A stretch of DNA of 32,072 bases. Source: CALBPI01 sp039815365. GTDB lineage: Bacteria > Pseudomonadota > Gammaproteobacteria > Steroidobacterales > Woeseiaceae. This document shows positions 17,151-25,405 of the stretch, in pieces. Location of the stretch: contig JBCBZK010000027.1 of the NCBI GenBank assembly GCA_039815365.1, positions 1 to 32,072 on the forward strand. Reading direction: 5' to 3'. Below the pieces are notes generated by a model. It did no database searches. It was not told where the DNA came from and saw only the letters and a list, made by a program, of their open reading frames with translations. The first letter of the stretch is position 1; each line of letters starts with the position of its first letter. The translations under genes were made by a program, and so were the position numbers.

Positions 17151-18356
17151 ATGACTCAAGCACCCATTCTGCTCGCCTACTCCGGCGGGCTCGACACCTC
17201 GTTCTGTATCCCGTGGTTGAAGGAACACTTTGATCGACCGGTCATGACCATTACCGTCAATACCGGTGGGCTCGATGCAGCGGCGGCGCAGGATCTTAAA
17301 GATCGCGCAATGACGCTTGGCGCCGTTGAACACCACATGATTGACGCCGAAGCCGCTTTTTTCGATGAGGTCCTGCGCTACCTAATCGCCGGCAACGTCA
17401 AACGCGGGCAGCTCTATCCGCTATGCGTCGGTGCCGAGCGTGGCGTGCAAGCTCAGATGATGGCGCGCGTTGCGCACGAGATGGGTGCGGCGAGCATCGC
17501 GCATGGCTGCACCGCGGCCGGCAATGATCAGGTGCGCTTCGAAGTAGCCCTCGCGGCGCTGGCGCCGAACGCTGAAGTTCTGGCGCCGGTGCGCGACAAC
17601 AGTTGGCAGCGTGAAGATCAAATCGCTTTCCTTAAAGACCGTGGCCTGCCGTTGCCACCGGCTGGTGGTGACTATTCCGTGAACCGCGGCTTATGGGGCG
17701 TAACCATCGGCGGGCGCGAAACGTTAACGAGCGAAGGCAGTATTCCCGAGAGCGCCTGGGTATTGTCGCCTGGCGCGTTCGATACACCGGTCGCACCGAC
17801 AGATCACACGATCACATTCGATAGCGGTATTCCCGTCGCTATCGATGGCAAAGCAATGACGCCGGTCGCGCTAATCGAGGTCGTAGAAACGATCGCGGCG
17901 GCCTATGGCATCGGCCGCGGCATTCATCTGGGCGATACGATTCTCGGTACCAAGGGCCGTGTCGCCTTCGAGGCTCCGGCAGCCGAGTTGCTGATCGAAG
18001 CACATCGCGAACTGGAAAAACTCACGCTCAGCAAAGAGCAGTTGCGCATCAAGGAACAAGTGTCACTGAACTACGGCGACATGGTGCACGAAGGCAAACA
18101 CCTCGACCCTGCGTGCCGTGACATCGAAGCACTGCTCGCAAGTTCACAAACGCGCGTGAGTGGCGACGTACACGTGCGCCTGTCGGCCGGCAGCGTATTT
18201 GTCACAGGCGTCGAGTCGCCGCATTCCTTACTCGCTGCGACCAAAGGTGTTTATGGCGAAGCAGCGGGCGAATGGACACCTGCCGACGCACTCGGTTTTG
18301 CCCGCGTACTGTCACTGCCGGGTATTTTACAGCGTCGCGCCGGAGAATCGTCATGA
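17151..18356 (+). CDS. argG: argininosuccinate synthase
   Basis: This 401-residue enzyme joins citrulline and aspartate using ATP. The pyrophosphate-binding loop SGGLDTS is at 11-17 and GCTAAGNDQVRFE forms the conserved substrate segment. The region GDYSVNRGLWG is also diagnostic. The length is that of the shorter bacterial type. It begins one base after argR and ends with an ATGA overlap with the next gene, so it belongs to a single transcript. By eye the sequence is of the type found in Xanthomonas and Bacteroidetes rather than E. coli. Confidence 0.95.
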   Translation: MTQAPILLAYSGGLDTSFCIPWLKEHFDRPVMTITVNTGGLDAAAAQDLKDRAMTLGAVEHHMIDAEAAFFDEVLRYLIAGNVKRGQLYPLCVGAERGVQAQMMARVAHEMGAASIAHGCTAAGNDQVRFEVALAALAPNAEVLAPVRDNSWQREDQIAFLKDRGLPLPPAGGDYSVNRGLWGVTIGGRETLTSEGSIPESAWVLSPGAFDTPVAPTDHTITFDSGIPVAIDGKAMTPVALIEVVETIAAAYGIGRGIHLGDTILGTKGRVAFEAPAAELLIEAHRELEKLTLSKEQLRIKEQVSLNYGDMVHEGKHLDPACRDIEALLASSQTRVSGDVHVRLSAGSVFVTGVESPHSLLAATKGVYGEAAGEWTPADALGFARVLSLPGILQRRAGESS

Positions 18357-19414
18357 ATGCCAATCGCAGTGTCGTTGTCGACAAAATCGCATCGCTGGCC
18401 ATGCATCAGGAGTTATCGAAAGAGCTCAAGCTGACTGATGACATTCTCTGCGAAGAAGGCGTGCTCGTCGCCGCAGAAATCATGACGAATAAAAGCCGTT
18501 ATAACGTGTTGGAGCTGACCAGCGGGCGCATGGCGACCGTCAAGAAAGGCGATATTGTTGTAGGCGCACTGGGGCATCGCAAGGCGCTGTTCGGCTACTC
18601 AGGCTCGCTGCCAACAACACTCGCGCCTGGCGACACGATTCAGATGCTCAACATTGGTGGCGTTATGGGTCACTGCGATTCTGCGAATCCCGATCTCGGC
18701 GCGCCGTTCGACTGCAAGGTGCTCGGCATGGTGCTGAGCTTTCCCTATCTCGGTGAGCGCATTGGCGTCGCGGCACGCGCCGGGGCAGCGAGCGTGCCGG
18801 CATTGGAGGCACTCGACATGCACGGCATTCCGGTCGTTGCGCTGGCAGGCACGTGCATGGACTCGGGCAAAACCGCAGCTGCTTGTGCCATTGTCAGTCG
18901 GCTACGCGCCAACGGACTGCGCGTCGCCGCGTGCAAATCGACGGGCGTGTCGTTGCGGCGCGATATTCTTGCCATGCAGGATGCCGGCGCATCGGACGCC
19001 ATGCTGTTCGCAGACTTCGGCGTCATGACGACAACCAAAGAAAACGGCCCACCGCTCACACGCGCACTGTTGAACGCGTTGGCGAAAGACGGCACGGATG
19101 TCATTGTTATGGAACTGGGCGATGGCCTGCTCGGCACTTACGGCGTTGATACCATTCTTGCCGATGAACTCGTACGCAATGCGCTGACCAGTGTCGTGCT
19201 GTGCGCCAACGATCCGGTCGCCGCGTGGGGTGGTGTCAAGATTCTGCGCGATACTTACGACATAGAGCCAACGATTGTGACCGGCCCGTCGACTGACAAC
19301 GCAGTTGGCGTCGATCTGATCGAACAACAACTTGGCGTTAAAGCCCGCAATGCGCTCACCGACGGACACGCACTGGGTGACAGCGTCTATGACGCGTTAG
19401 GCATTGGACAATGA
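18353..19414 (+). CDS. P-loop protein of unassigned function in the arginine operon (DUF1611-like)
   Basis: This 353-residue protein is not a standard arginine enzyme. Residues 1-150 form a mostly beta domain (GDIVVGALGHRKALFGYSG at 66-84). Residues 155-353 are a P-loop domain with Walker A GTCMDSGKT (166-174), then KSTG (195-198), MQDAGASD (208-215), ADFGVMTT (220-227) and VMELGDGLLG (252-261). The order recalls DUF1611 and the BioD/MobB group. DUF1611 includes DgcN, reported as an acetyl-CoA-dependent glutamate N-acyltransferase acting on D-glutamate. The ATG overlaps the argG stop (ATGA), GGAG lies 7 nt upstream, and its own stop overlaps argC. Co-translation with argG and argC strongly ties it to arginine synthesis. 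I infer a role in making N-acylglutamate; an ATP-dependent ligase or a regulator is possible. Confidence 0.75.
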   Translation: MNANRSVVVDKIASLAMHQELSKELKLTDDILCEEGVLVAAEIMTNKSRYNVLELTSGRMATVKKGDIVVGALGHRKALFGYSGSLPTTLAPGDTIQMLNIGGVMGHCDSANPDLGAPFDCKVLGMVLSFPYLGERIGVAARAGAASVPALEALDMHGIPVVALAGTCMDSGKTAAACAIVSRLRANGLRVAACKSTGVSLRRDILAMQDAGASDAMLFADFGVMTTTKENGPPLTRALLNALAKDGTDVIVMELGDGLLGTYGVDTILADELVRNALTSVVLCANDPVAAWGGVKILRDTYDIEPTIVTGPSTDNAVGVDLIEQQLGVKARNALTDGHALGDSVYDALGIGQ

Positions 19415-20472
19415 CCACACATTCGATTCCTGCCATCGTTCTGGGCGGCACCGGTTACGTCGGTGCGGAGTTTATCCGCCTGATCGCCGGGCATGCGCGT
19501 TTGCAGCTGCATGCTGCCGTGTCCGGCAGTGCGGCCGGCGCAAAAATCAGCGATACGTTCCCACACTTGCATGCCGCTACGGGTGACCAAACATTCTGTA
19601 GTCTGGATCAAGCGTTGAACGGATTGACCGGCGACACCGTCGCGGTCTTCGCAGCGTTGCCACATGGTAGCTGTGCGTCGGTGGTCGCCGACGTGATCGA
19701 GCGCTGTGAAGCTGCCGGAGTCGCCCCGAGGGTCGTCGATGCATCTGCCGATTTTCGCTTCGCTGACCAGAAAGACTACGATGCGGTGTACCACAGCGCA
19801 CATGGCGCACCACAGCTGTTAGCCGCATTCGATAGCGCCGTACCGGAGCTGCTGGATAGCACGAATGCGACACATATTGGTCACCCAGGGTGCTTTGCTA
19901 CTGCGATGCAACTGGCGATCGCACCGTTGCTTGCTGTCGTTGATCAAAACAGCGTGATCCACGCGGTTGGGATCACGGGTAGCACGGGCTCTGGCAAACA
20001 GCCTTCCGCGACGACGCACACACCAGAGCGCCATAGCAATCTGTTTGCCTACAAGCCGCTGGAACATCGCCATACGCCTGAAGTGATCGCGCACCTGGCG
20101 AGATTGTGCGGTTACACACCCGACGTCCAGTTCGTACCGCACTCCGGACCGTTTGCGCGCGGCATTCACATGACAGTGATGGCGCGTTTGTCGTCGGATG
20201 TTGCGGCTGACGAACTACACGCGAACGCTGCGCAGTTTTATGCCGACAAACCATTCGTACGAGTCGTTAACGGCATGCCACGCATCAAAAACGTCGTTGC
20301 CAGCAATTATGCCGATATCGGTATCGCTGCCAATGGCCGCAATGTGGTCGCGACGTGCGTGATCGACAACCTGATCAAAGGCGCAGCTGGTGGCTCCGTG
20401 CAATGGATGAACCGGTTGCTGAGTCTTCCTGAAACCAGCGGACTGACGCAGTCCGCGCCTGCATGGACATAA
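19411..20472 (+). CDS. argC: N-acyl-gamma-glutamyl-phosphate reductase
   Basis: This 353-residue NADPH-dependent reductase converts N-acylglutamyl phosphate to the semialdehyde. The nucleotide-binding loop GGTGYVGAE is at 12-20 and the catalytic Cys161 is in HPGCFAT (158-164). Substrate-region motifs GITGSTGSGK and FVPHSGPFARGIH follow. It starts in an ATGA overlap with the P-loop gene. If the transcarbamylase uses succinylated substrate, this reductase probably works on the N-succinyl compound; I cannot tell that from its own sequence. Confidence 0.94.
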   Translation: MTTHSIPAIVLGGTGYVGAEFIRLIAGHARLQLHAAVSGSAAGAKISDTFPHLHAATGDQTFCSLDQALNGLTGDTVAVFAALPHGSCASVVADVIERCEAAGVAPRVVDASADFRFADQKDYDAVYHSAHGAPQLLAAFDSAVPELLDSTNATHIGHPGCFATAMQLAIAPLLAVVDQNSVIHAVGITGSTGSGKQPSATTHTPERHSNLFAYKPLEHRHTPEVIAHLARLCGYTPDVQFVPHSGPFARGIHMTVMARLSSDVAADELHANAAQFYADKPFVRVVNGMPRIKNVVASNYADIGIAANGRNVVATCVIDNLIKGAAGGSVQWMNRLLSLPETSGLTQSAPAWT

Positions 20473-21635
20473 CCACGATGAGCGCTGCACAGATTGAACA
20501 TCGCTACACGTTGCCCGTCTATCCACAGCTCGACTTTGAGCCTGTTGCCGGCGAAGGTGCCTGGCTGATTGATGCGGCAGGGCGGCGCGTGCTGGACCTG
20601 TATGGCGGTCATGCCGTTGCCGTGCTCGGCTACGATCATCCTGCACTGCTCAATGCGGTTCAGACACAGCTGCAAAAACTGCCATTCCAATCAAACGCTG
20701 TCGCGATGCAAGTGCGCGCTGATGCAGCGCAAAAGCTGGTCGACTTTTCTCCGGCACATCTCACACATGCTTTTTTCGTCAACAGTGGCGCCGAAGCGAA
20801 CGAAAACGCGTTGCGCCTTGCGTTTCTGGTGACCGGGCGTAAACGCATCATTGCCGTAGAGCATGCGTTCCATGGCCGCACGGCAGCTGCAGCCGCGGTG
20901 ACCTGGGGCAGTCACAAGCGTTGGTATGCGTTCCCATCGCTACCGTTTGAGGTCACGTTTGTGCCGCGTAACGATATCGATGCAGCGCGCGCTGCGTTCG
21001 GCGACGACGTCGCGGCCGTGATCGTCGAACCGATACAAGGCGTTGCGGGCGCGTTCGATCTGGACACCGACTACCTCAGTGCACTGGGCAAAGCCGCACA
21101 CGATGCTGGCGCGTTGTTCATCGCCGACGAAGTGCAAAGCGGCATTGGTCGCTCGGGCAAACCTTTTGCCATCGACCATGCCGGCGTCACTGCCGATATT
21201 GTTACCGCAGCAAAATCGCTCGGCGGCGGCATTCCCTGCGGCGCGTTGCTGACCACGAGCGACATTGCAGCGCAATGCCGTTTTGGCGATCTCGGCACCA
21301 CGTTTGGTGGTGGGCCGCTGGCATCAGCGGCGATGAGCGCGGTCATTGACGCGATTTCAGGCGATGCGCTAATGGCGAACGCAAGCGAACGTGAGGCACA
21401 GGTTCGAGCCGACTGCATCGCAGGTCCGGTCACCGCCGTTCAGGGTCGCGGCCTATTGCTCGGACTGGTCACCAAAGGTCCGGCCAAACCGGTGCGCGAT
21501 GCGCTGCTGCAACACAACATCCTGACAGGCACGAGTGGCGACCCACACGTACTGCGTATCCTTGCGCCACTCACGATTACACAAAACGATATTGAGCAAT
21601 TGGCCACTGCGTTAAACACGCTACCGGCGGAGTAA
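20463..21635 (+). CDS. argD: N-acylornithine aminotransferase
   Basis: This 390-residue PLP enzyme of class III transfers an amino group from glutamate to the N-acylglutamate semialdehyde. NSGAEANENA (107-116), the cofactor segment IADEVQSGIGR (220-230) and the PLP lysine Lys251 in TAAKSLGGGIP are present. The ATG at 20463 overlaps argC by 10 nt. A second ATG at 20478 with GGA upstream is an equally likely start and would remove only five residues. The product could be N-acetyl- or N-succinylornithine. Confidence 0.93.
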   Translation: MDITTMSAAQIEHRYTLPVYPQLDFEPVAGEGAWLIDAAGRRVLDLYGGHAVAVLGYDHPALLNAVQTQLQKLPFQSNAVAMQVRADAAQKLVDFSPAHLTHAFFVNSGAEANENALRLAFLVTGRKRIIAVEHAFHGRTAAAAAVTWGSHKRWYAFPSLPFEVTFVPRNDIDAARAAFGDDVAAVIVEPIQGVAGAFDLDTDYLSALGKAAHDAGALFIADEVQSGIGRSGKPFAIDHAGVTADIVTAAKSLGGGIPCGALLTTSDIAAQCRFGDLGTTFGGGPLASAAMSAVIDAISGDALMANASEREAQVRADCIAGPVTAVQGRGLLLGLVTKGPAKPVRDALLQHNILTGTSGDPHVLRILAPLTITQNDIEQLATALNTLPAE

Positions 21636-21639
21636 CACC

Positions 21640-22647
21640 ATGAAACAATTTCACCACCTCGGCGATTTTTCGCACGACCAGATTGATCATCTGCTCGCGC
21701 TGGCCAAACACTTGGAACACCATCCCGAGCCGCGCGCGCTGGAAGGCAAAGTACTGTCGTTGTTATTCCTGAGTCCGTCATTACGCACATTGGCCTCGTT
21801 TCAGGCCGGCATGGCGCGACTCGGTGGCGGCTCTTTTGTGATTTCTCCGGACATGTCGATCCACGGGCTAGAGTCGCGTTACGGCATCGTCATGGACGGC
21901 TCCGCCGCCGAGCATATACGCGAAGCCGTGCCGGTGATCGCCTCGTACGGTGATGCGATTGGCATCCGAGCATTCGCAGAACGCAAGAACATTGATGATG
22001 ACATCAGTGAAAACGCGTTCTCATCATTGACCGATCTTATCGAGACACCCTGGATCAATATGGAATCCGCGATGAGTCATCCGTGCCAGAGTCTTGCCGA
22101 CTGGAAAACCATGGATGATTTTTCGATTCCGAAGAACGGCACAAAATTTGTGCTGAGTTGGGCATGGCACCCGAAAGCACTACCGCTCGCGGTGCCGGCC
22201 AGCACACTTCACATGGCAGCCATGCGCGGCATGGATGTCACGGTGCTGCGGCCCGATGGTTTTGCATTGCCAGAACCGATCATGCAGCAAGCACGTGATG
22301 CTGCGGCCCAAAGCGGTGGCAGCGTGAGCGAGACGGATGACCGCCAGCAAGCGATGCAGGACGCCACCGTGATCTATGCGAAGAGCTGGTCATCAACATC
22401 GCACTACGGCGACAAACTTGGCGACGAAAAACAACGTGCTGATTTGCAACACTGGTGTGTTGACGAGCCATGGTTTGCCAACGCCAAAGAGGATTGCCGG
22501 TTCATGCATTGCCTGCCCGTGCGTCGCGGTGTGGTTGTCAGCGATGCCATTCTCGACGGGCCACGCAGCATCGTGATTCCGGAGGCACGCAACCGCATGC
22601 TCGCGCAAATGGCTGTGCTGCACGAAATGATGGGAGGCGGATCATGA
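21640..22647 (+). CDS. argF': N-acylornithine carbamoyltransferase, predicted N-succinylornithine-specific
   Basis: This 335-residue transcarbamylase is of the acylornithine type, not normal ArgF. The carbamoyl-phosphate loop SPSLRTL is at 45-51, and WAWHPKALPLAVP and FMHCLPVRR follow. In this family one residue sets specificity: Glu92 in the Xanthomonas N-acetylornithine enzyme, Pro90 in the Bacteroides N-succinylornithine enzyme; published swaps of Glu92 to Ala, Ser, Pro or Val changed it to succinylornithine. By hand alignment of VMDGSAAEH (85-93) this protein has Ala90 there. FMHCLPVRR and SIVIPEARNR also read closer to the Bacteroides enzyme. Product would be N-succinylcitrulline. It begins 4 nt after argD, with GGCGGAG upstream, and overlaps argB as ATGA. 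Confidence 0.85.
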   Translation: MKQFHHLGDFSHDQIDHLLALAKHLEHHPEPRALEGKVLSLLFLSPSLRTLASFQAGMARLGGGSFVISPDMSIHGLESRYGIVMDGSAAEHIREAVPVIASYGDAIGIRAFAERKNIDDDISENAFSSLTDLIETPWINMESAMSHPCQSLADWKTMDDFSIPKNGTKFVLSWAWHPKALPLAVPASTLHMAAMRGMDVTVLRPDGFALPEPIMQQARDAAAQSGGSVSETDDRQQAMQDATVIYAKSWSSTSHYGDKLGDEKQRADLQHWCVDEPWFANAKEDCRFMHCLPVRRGVVVSDAILDGPRSIVIPEARNRMLAQMAVLHEMMGGGS

Positions 22648-23576
22648 GCGAACGCAGCGAACGCGCGATCGTCGTCTCGGCACTGAAACACGCAGCGCCC
22701 TACATTCGACTGTTCAAGAAAAAGATCTTTGTCCTGAAAGCGGGCGGTGAGGTCTTTGCTGATCAAGAGACGACGCGTCGTCTCATGGAGCAAGTCGGCC
22801 TGCTGCATCAGGTCGGTATTCGTGTCGTTATGGTGCACGGCGGCGGCCCGCAATCAACCGAGCTTGCCAACGCACTGGGGATGGATGCGACTTTCGTCGA
22901 TGGCAGGCGTGTGACAGATGCGGCGTCCCTGAACGTCAGCGCGATGGTGCTGAACGGTCAAATCAATACGCGCATTCTGGCTGCCTGCCGTGATCTCGAT
23001 GTCCCCGCGGTAGGTATCAGCGGCGTTGACGCCGGTTTGATCAAGGCACATCGCAGACCTCCGGTTGAGACCGCGTCCGGAGAGGTCGACTATGGTTTTG
23101 TTGGCGATATCGACAGTGTCGATGCCGATATCCTGAAGAAGCAACTCGACAACGGTTTGATGCCCGTCGTAAGCCCGCTTTCAGCAGATGAAAACGGCGA
23201 GTTATTAAACATCAATGCTGACACCGTGGCGGCGGCTATCGCCGCTGAGCTCAACGCTGAGAAACTGATTCTTGCCACCGGTGCTGCCGGGATTCTAGAA
23301 GACGTCAACGATCCACACTCGCTGGTGAGTTACGTCGACCGCAAAGGACTGGAAGCGCTGCGCGATAGCGGCAAGCTTGCCGACGGTATGCTGCCGAAAG
23401 CCGCCGCAATCGATGCGGCACTCAGCGGTGGCGTACAACGTGTGCATATTATTTCTCACAAGCTCGCCGACAGCTTGCTGCTGGAAGTCTTTACGAATGA
23501 AGGTACCGGCACGCTCGTCGTCAATTCAATTGACGCGCTGACACCAGCCGAACAATCACCGGGTGGTGCGTCGTGA
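22644..23576 (+). CDS. argB: N-acylglutamate kinase
   Basis: This 310-residue amino-acid kinase phosphorylates N-acylglutamate. It has LKAGGE (31-36), HGGGPQ (65-70) and DGRRVTD. The N-terminal helix ALKHAAPYIRLFKKK (13-27) is the hallmark of the arginine-inhibited hexameric type, so feedback inhibition is likely. There is no C-terminal GNAT domain, so this is not the fused synthase-kinase of Xanthomonas. The ATG at 22644 overlaps the previous stop. The frame extends further upstream inside argF', but homology begins after 22644. The stop overlaps the argH GTG. Confidence 0.92.
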   Translation: MSERSERAIVVSALKHAAPYIRLFKKKIFVLKAGGEVFADQETTRRLMEQVGLLHQVGIRVVMVHGGGPQSTELANALGMDATFVDGRRVTDAASLNVSAMVLNGQINTRILAACRDLDVPAVGISGVDAGLIKAHRRPPVETASGEVDYGFVGDIDSVDADILKKQLDNGLMPVVSPLSADENGELLNINADTVAAAIAAELNAEKLILATGAAGILEDVNDPHSLVSYVDRKGLEALRDSGKLADGMLPKAAAIDAALSGGVQRVHIISHKLADSLLLEVFTNEGTGTLVVNSIDALTPAEQSPGGAS

Positions 23577-24757
23577 GCAGACTTTGGGACAAAGGCACAA
23601 GCCTAGATGATCGCGTGTTGCGTTACACGGCAGGCGAAGATCACTTGCTGGACGAGCGACTGGTCAGTTACGACGTGCAAGCCTCTTGCGCACACGTCAG
23701 CATGTTGCATGAGCAAGGTCTGATCGGCGATAGCGATCACGAGGCGATCGTCAACGGGTTAACAACGCTCGGCGCGTCACACGCTAACAGCGAGTGGCAC
23801 ATCGCACTACAGGAAGAAGATGTACATACGGCACTCGAATCGCGTCTGACAGACAGTATTGGCGCTGCCGGCGGGCGGCTGCATTTGGGTCGGTCGCGTA
23901 ATGACCAGGTGTTAGCAGCGCTGCGTTTATATCTGCGTGATGCTGTGCAAATGTTGGTCACACGTAGCGAAGACGTGATCGCTGCGCTGTTCGAGCTTGC
24001 CGGCCGACACGCAGAAACCGCGCTACCTGGCTACACGCACATGCAACAGGCAATGCCGAGTTCAGTGCCGCTTTGGGCCGGCGGTTTCGCAAGCAATCTG
24101 CAGGACGATATCGCCGGACTCAAACGCACGATGGCGCGCATCAACGTCTCACCGCTAGGCAGCGCAGCTGGCTATGGTGCGCCTGGCGTACCGATAGATC
24201 GGTCGCAGACGGCGAGTACACTTGGCTTCGATGCTGTGCAAGAGCCGGTCACGGCGGTGCAGCTCTCTCGCGGCAAAGCAGAAGCGAGCGTGTGTTTCGA
24301 AATCACGTTGGTGCTGGGCGATTGCGCCAGAATCGCCAATGACCTGCTGCTGTTTTATACGCAGGAATTTTCCTACGTATCGCTACCGACGTCACTAACG
24401 ACCGGCTCGTCGATTATGCCGCAGAAGCGCAACCCGGACGTACTGGAGCTCGTGCGCGCGGCGCCCGCCACCGCGCAAGCCTGTCTTGATGAGTGCCTGA
24501 TGCTGACGCAAAAGCTGACGTCGGGCTATCACCGAGATCTGCAGCGGCTCAAATCGCCACTGTTCCGTGCGATCGATCTTGCCGACGACACGCTGGCGAT
24601 CATGAAACCCATGCTTGAAGGCGTCACGTTCCGCTCTGAGAACATTCAGTTGCACGAGGGATTGTTTGCGGCGGAAGCCGCGAATCGAATGGTTGTCGAC
24701 GAGGGACTGAGTTTTCGCGAGGCTTACAAGACCATCGGCAAGCGTTTCGCCGACTGA
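23573..24757 (+). CDS. argH: argininosuccinate lyase, short form
   Basis: This 394-residue lyase splits argininosuccinate into arginine and fumarate. The superfamily signature GSSIMPQKRNPD is at 278-289, LGRSRNDQ at 105-112 and the catalytic-region His156 in YTHMQ. The GTG start overlaps argB (GTGA). The protein ends at SFREAYKTIGKRFAD, about 60 residues before the end of the E. coli enzyme (457 residues). I found no obvious continuation in another frame after the stop. The missing part is a C-terminal domain segment and the active-site motifs remain, so it is probably functional. Confidence 0.92.
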   Translation: MSRLWDKGTSLDDRVLRYTAGEDHLLDERLVSYDVQASCAHVSMLHEQGLIGDSDHEAIVNGLTTLGASHANSEWHIALQEEDVHTALESRLTDSIGAAGGRLHLGRSRNDQVLAALRLYLRDAVQMLVTRSEDVIAALFELAGRHAETALPGYTHMQQAMPSSVPLWAGGFASNLQDDIAGLKRTMARINVSPLGSAAGYGAPGVPIDRSQTASTLGFDAVQEPVTAVQLSRGKAEASVCFEITLVLGDCARIANDLLLFYTQEFSYVSLPTSLTTGSSIMPQKRNPDVLELVRAAPATAQACLDECLMLTQKLTSGYHRDLQRLKSPLFRAIDLADDTLAIMKPMLEGVTFRSENIQLHEGLFAAEAANRMVVDEGLSFREAYKTIGKRFAD

Positions 24758-24812
24758 CGCATCGCAGCGCATCGCGGTACACTCGCCGCTGTAGCGTTAG
24801 CGGAAGGCGTCG

Positions 24813-25247
24813 ATGATCTGGTTCAACAATGTCAAGCCAAACATAGGCTCTTTGGATTCGATGGGCGCGAACACGCTCGTCAGCCACGTCGATATCCGTT
24901 TTGAAGACATCGGCGACGACTGGGTCAGTGCCAGCATGCCGGTCGACGAGCGCACGCGGCAGCCTTTTGGCATTCTGCACGGCGGAGCGACGGTCGTTCT
25001 GGCCGAAACACTGGGCAGTACTGCGGCGGCGTGCTGCGTTGATCTCAAACGCCAACGCGTCGTCGGATTGGAAATCAATGCCAACCACATTCGCTCGGTC
25101 GCGTCCGGTCGCGTGCTTGCAACGGCAACCGCTGTGCATATCGGTCGCAGTACCCACGTGTGGAGCATCGAACAAGTTGATGAGCAGCAACGACGCGTTG
25201 CGATATCACGACTCACCATGGCGGTTATTGAGAATCAACCAAGATGA
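24813..25247 (+). CDS. PaaI/YdiI-type hotdog acyl-CoA thioesterase
   Basis: This 144-residue hotdog-fold protein has LHGGATVVLAETLGS (55-69), with Glu65 in the position of the catalytic acid of YdiI/MenI, and GLEINANHIR in the central strand. Family members hydrolyse acyl-CoAs such as 1,4-dihydroxy-2-naphthoyl-CoA. GGAAGG lies 5 nt before the ATG. It follows argH by 55 nt and overlaps lptM as ATGA. The natural substrate cannot be told; a link to CoA release in the arginine operon is possible but unsupported. Confidence 0.87.
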   Translation: MIWFNNVKPNIGSLDSMGANTLVSHVDIRFEDIGDDWVSASMPVDERTRQPFGILHGGATVVLAETLGSTAAACCVDLKRQRVVGLEINANHIRSVASGRVLATATAVHIGRSTHVWSIEQVDEQQRRVAISRLTMAVIENQPR

Positions 25248-25405
25248 AGCGCCGCATCACCATTTTTGCGTTGATCGCACTGGGCGGCTGCGGTCAGACC
25301 GGCGATTTGTACTTGCCGGACGCCCGCCCCGCACGAACGCCAACCGTGACACCAGATACACCTACCGAAGAAGACAAAGATGACGAAGAAACTCCTGCTG
25401 GTTGA
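25244..25405 (+). CDS. lptM: LPS assembly lipoprotein LptM (YifL family)
   Basis: This short 53-residue lipoprotein has a signal peptide MKRRITIFALIALGG with the lipobox LGGC, so Cys16 would be lipidated. The mature start CGQTGDLYLPD is the highly conserved LptM motif. LptM helps the LptD-LptE outer-membrane translocon mature by aiding LptD disulfide formation. The remainder is a Pro/Thr/Asp/Glu tail. The ATG overlaps the thioesterase stop (ATGA), and polA starts inside its last 26 nt. In many gammaproteobacteria it sits next to lysA and dapF; here it is next to polA. DsbA, encoded downstream, acts in the same disulfide system. Confidence 0.85.
   Translation: MKRRITIFALIALGGCGQTGDLYLPDARPARTPTVTPDTPTEEDKDDEETPAG

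Noticed and set aside
22470..22643. Long N-terminal extension of ArgB from the upstream in-frame ATG
   Set aside because: This part overlaps the well-conserved end of argF' in another frame; the ATG at 22644 gives a normal kinase and the usual ATGA coupling.
16595..24813. Arginine operon as part of a genomic island
   Set aside because: No integrase, tRNA, insertion sequence or direct repeats flank it and composition looks like its surroundings; foreign origin remains only a phylogenetic question.
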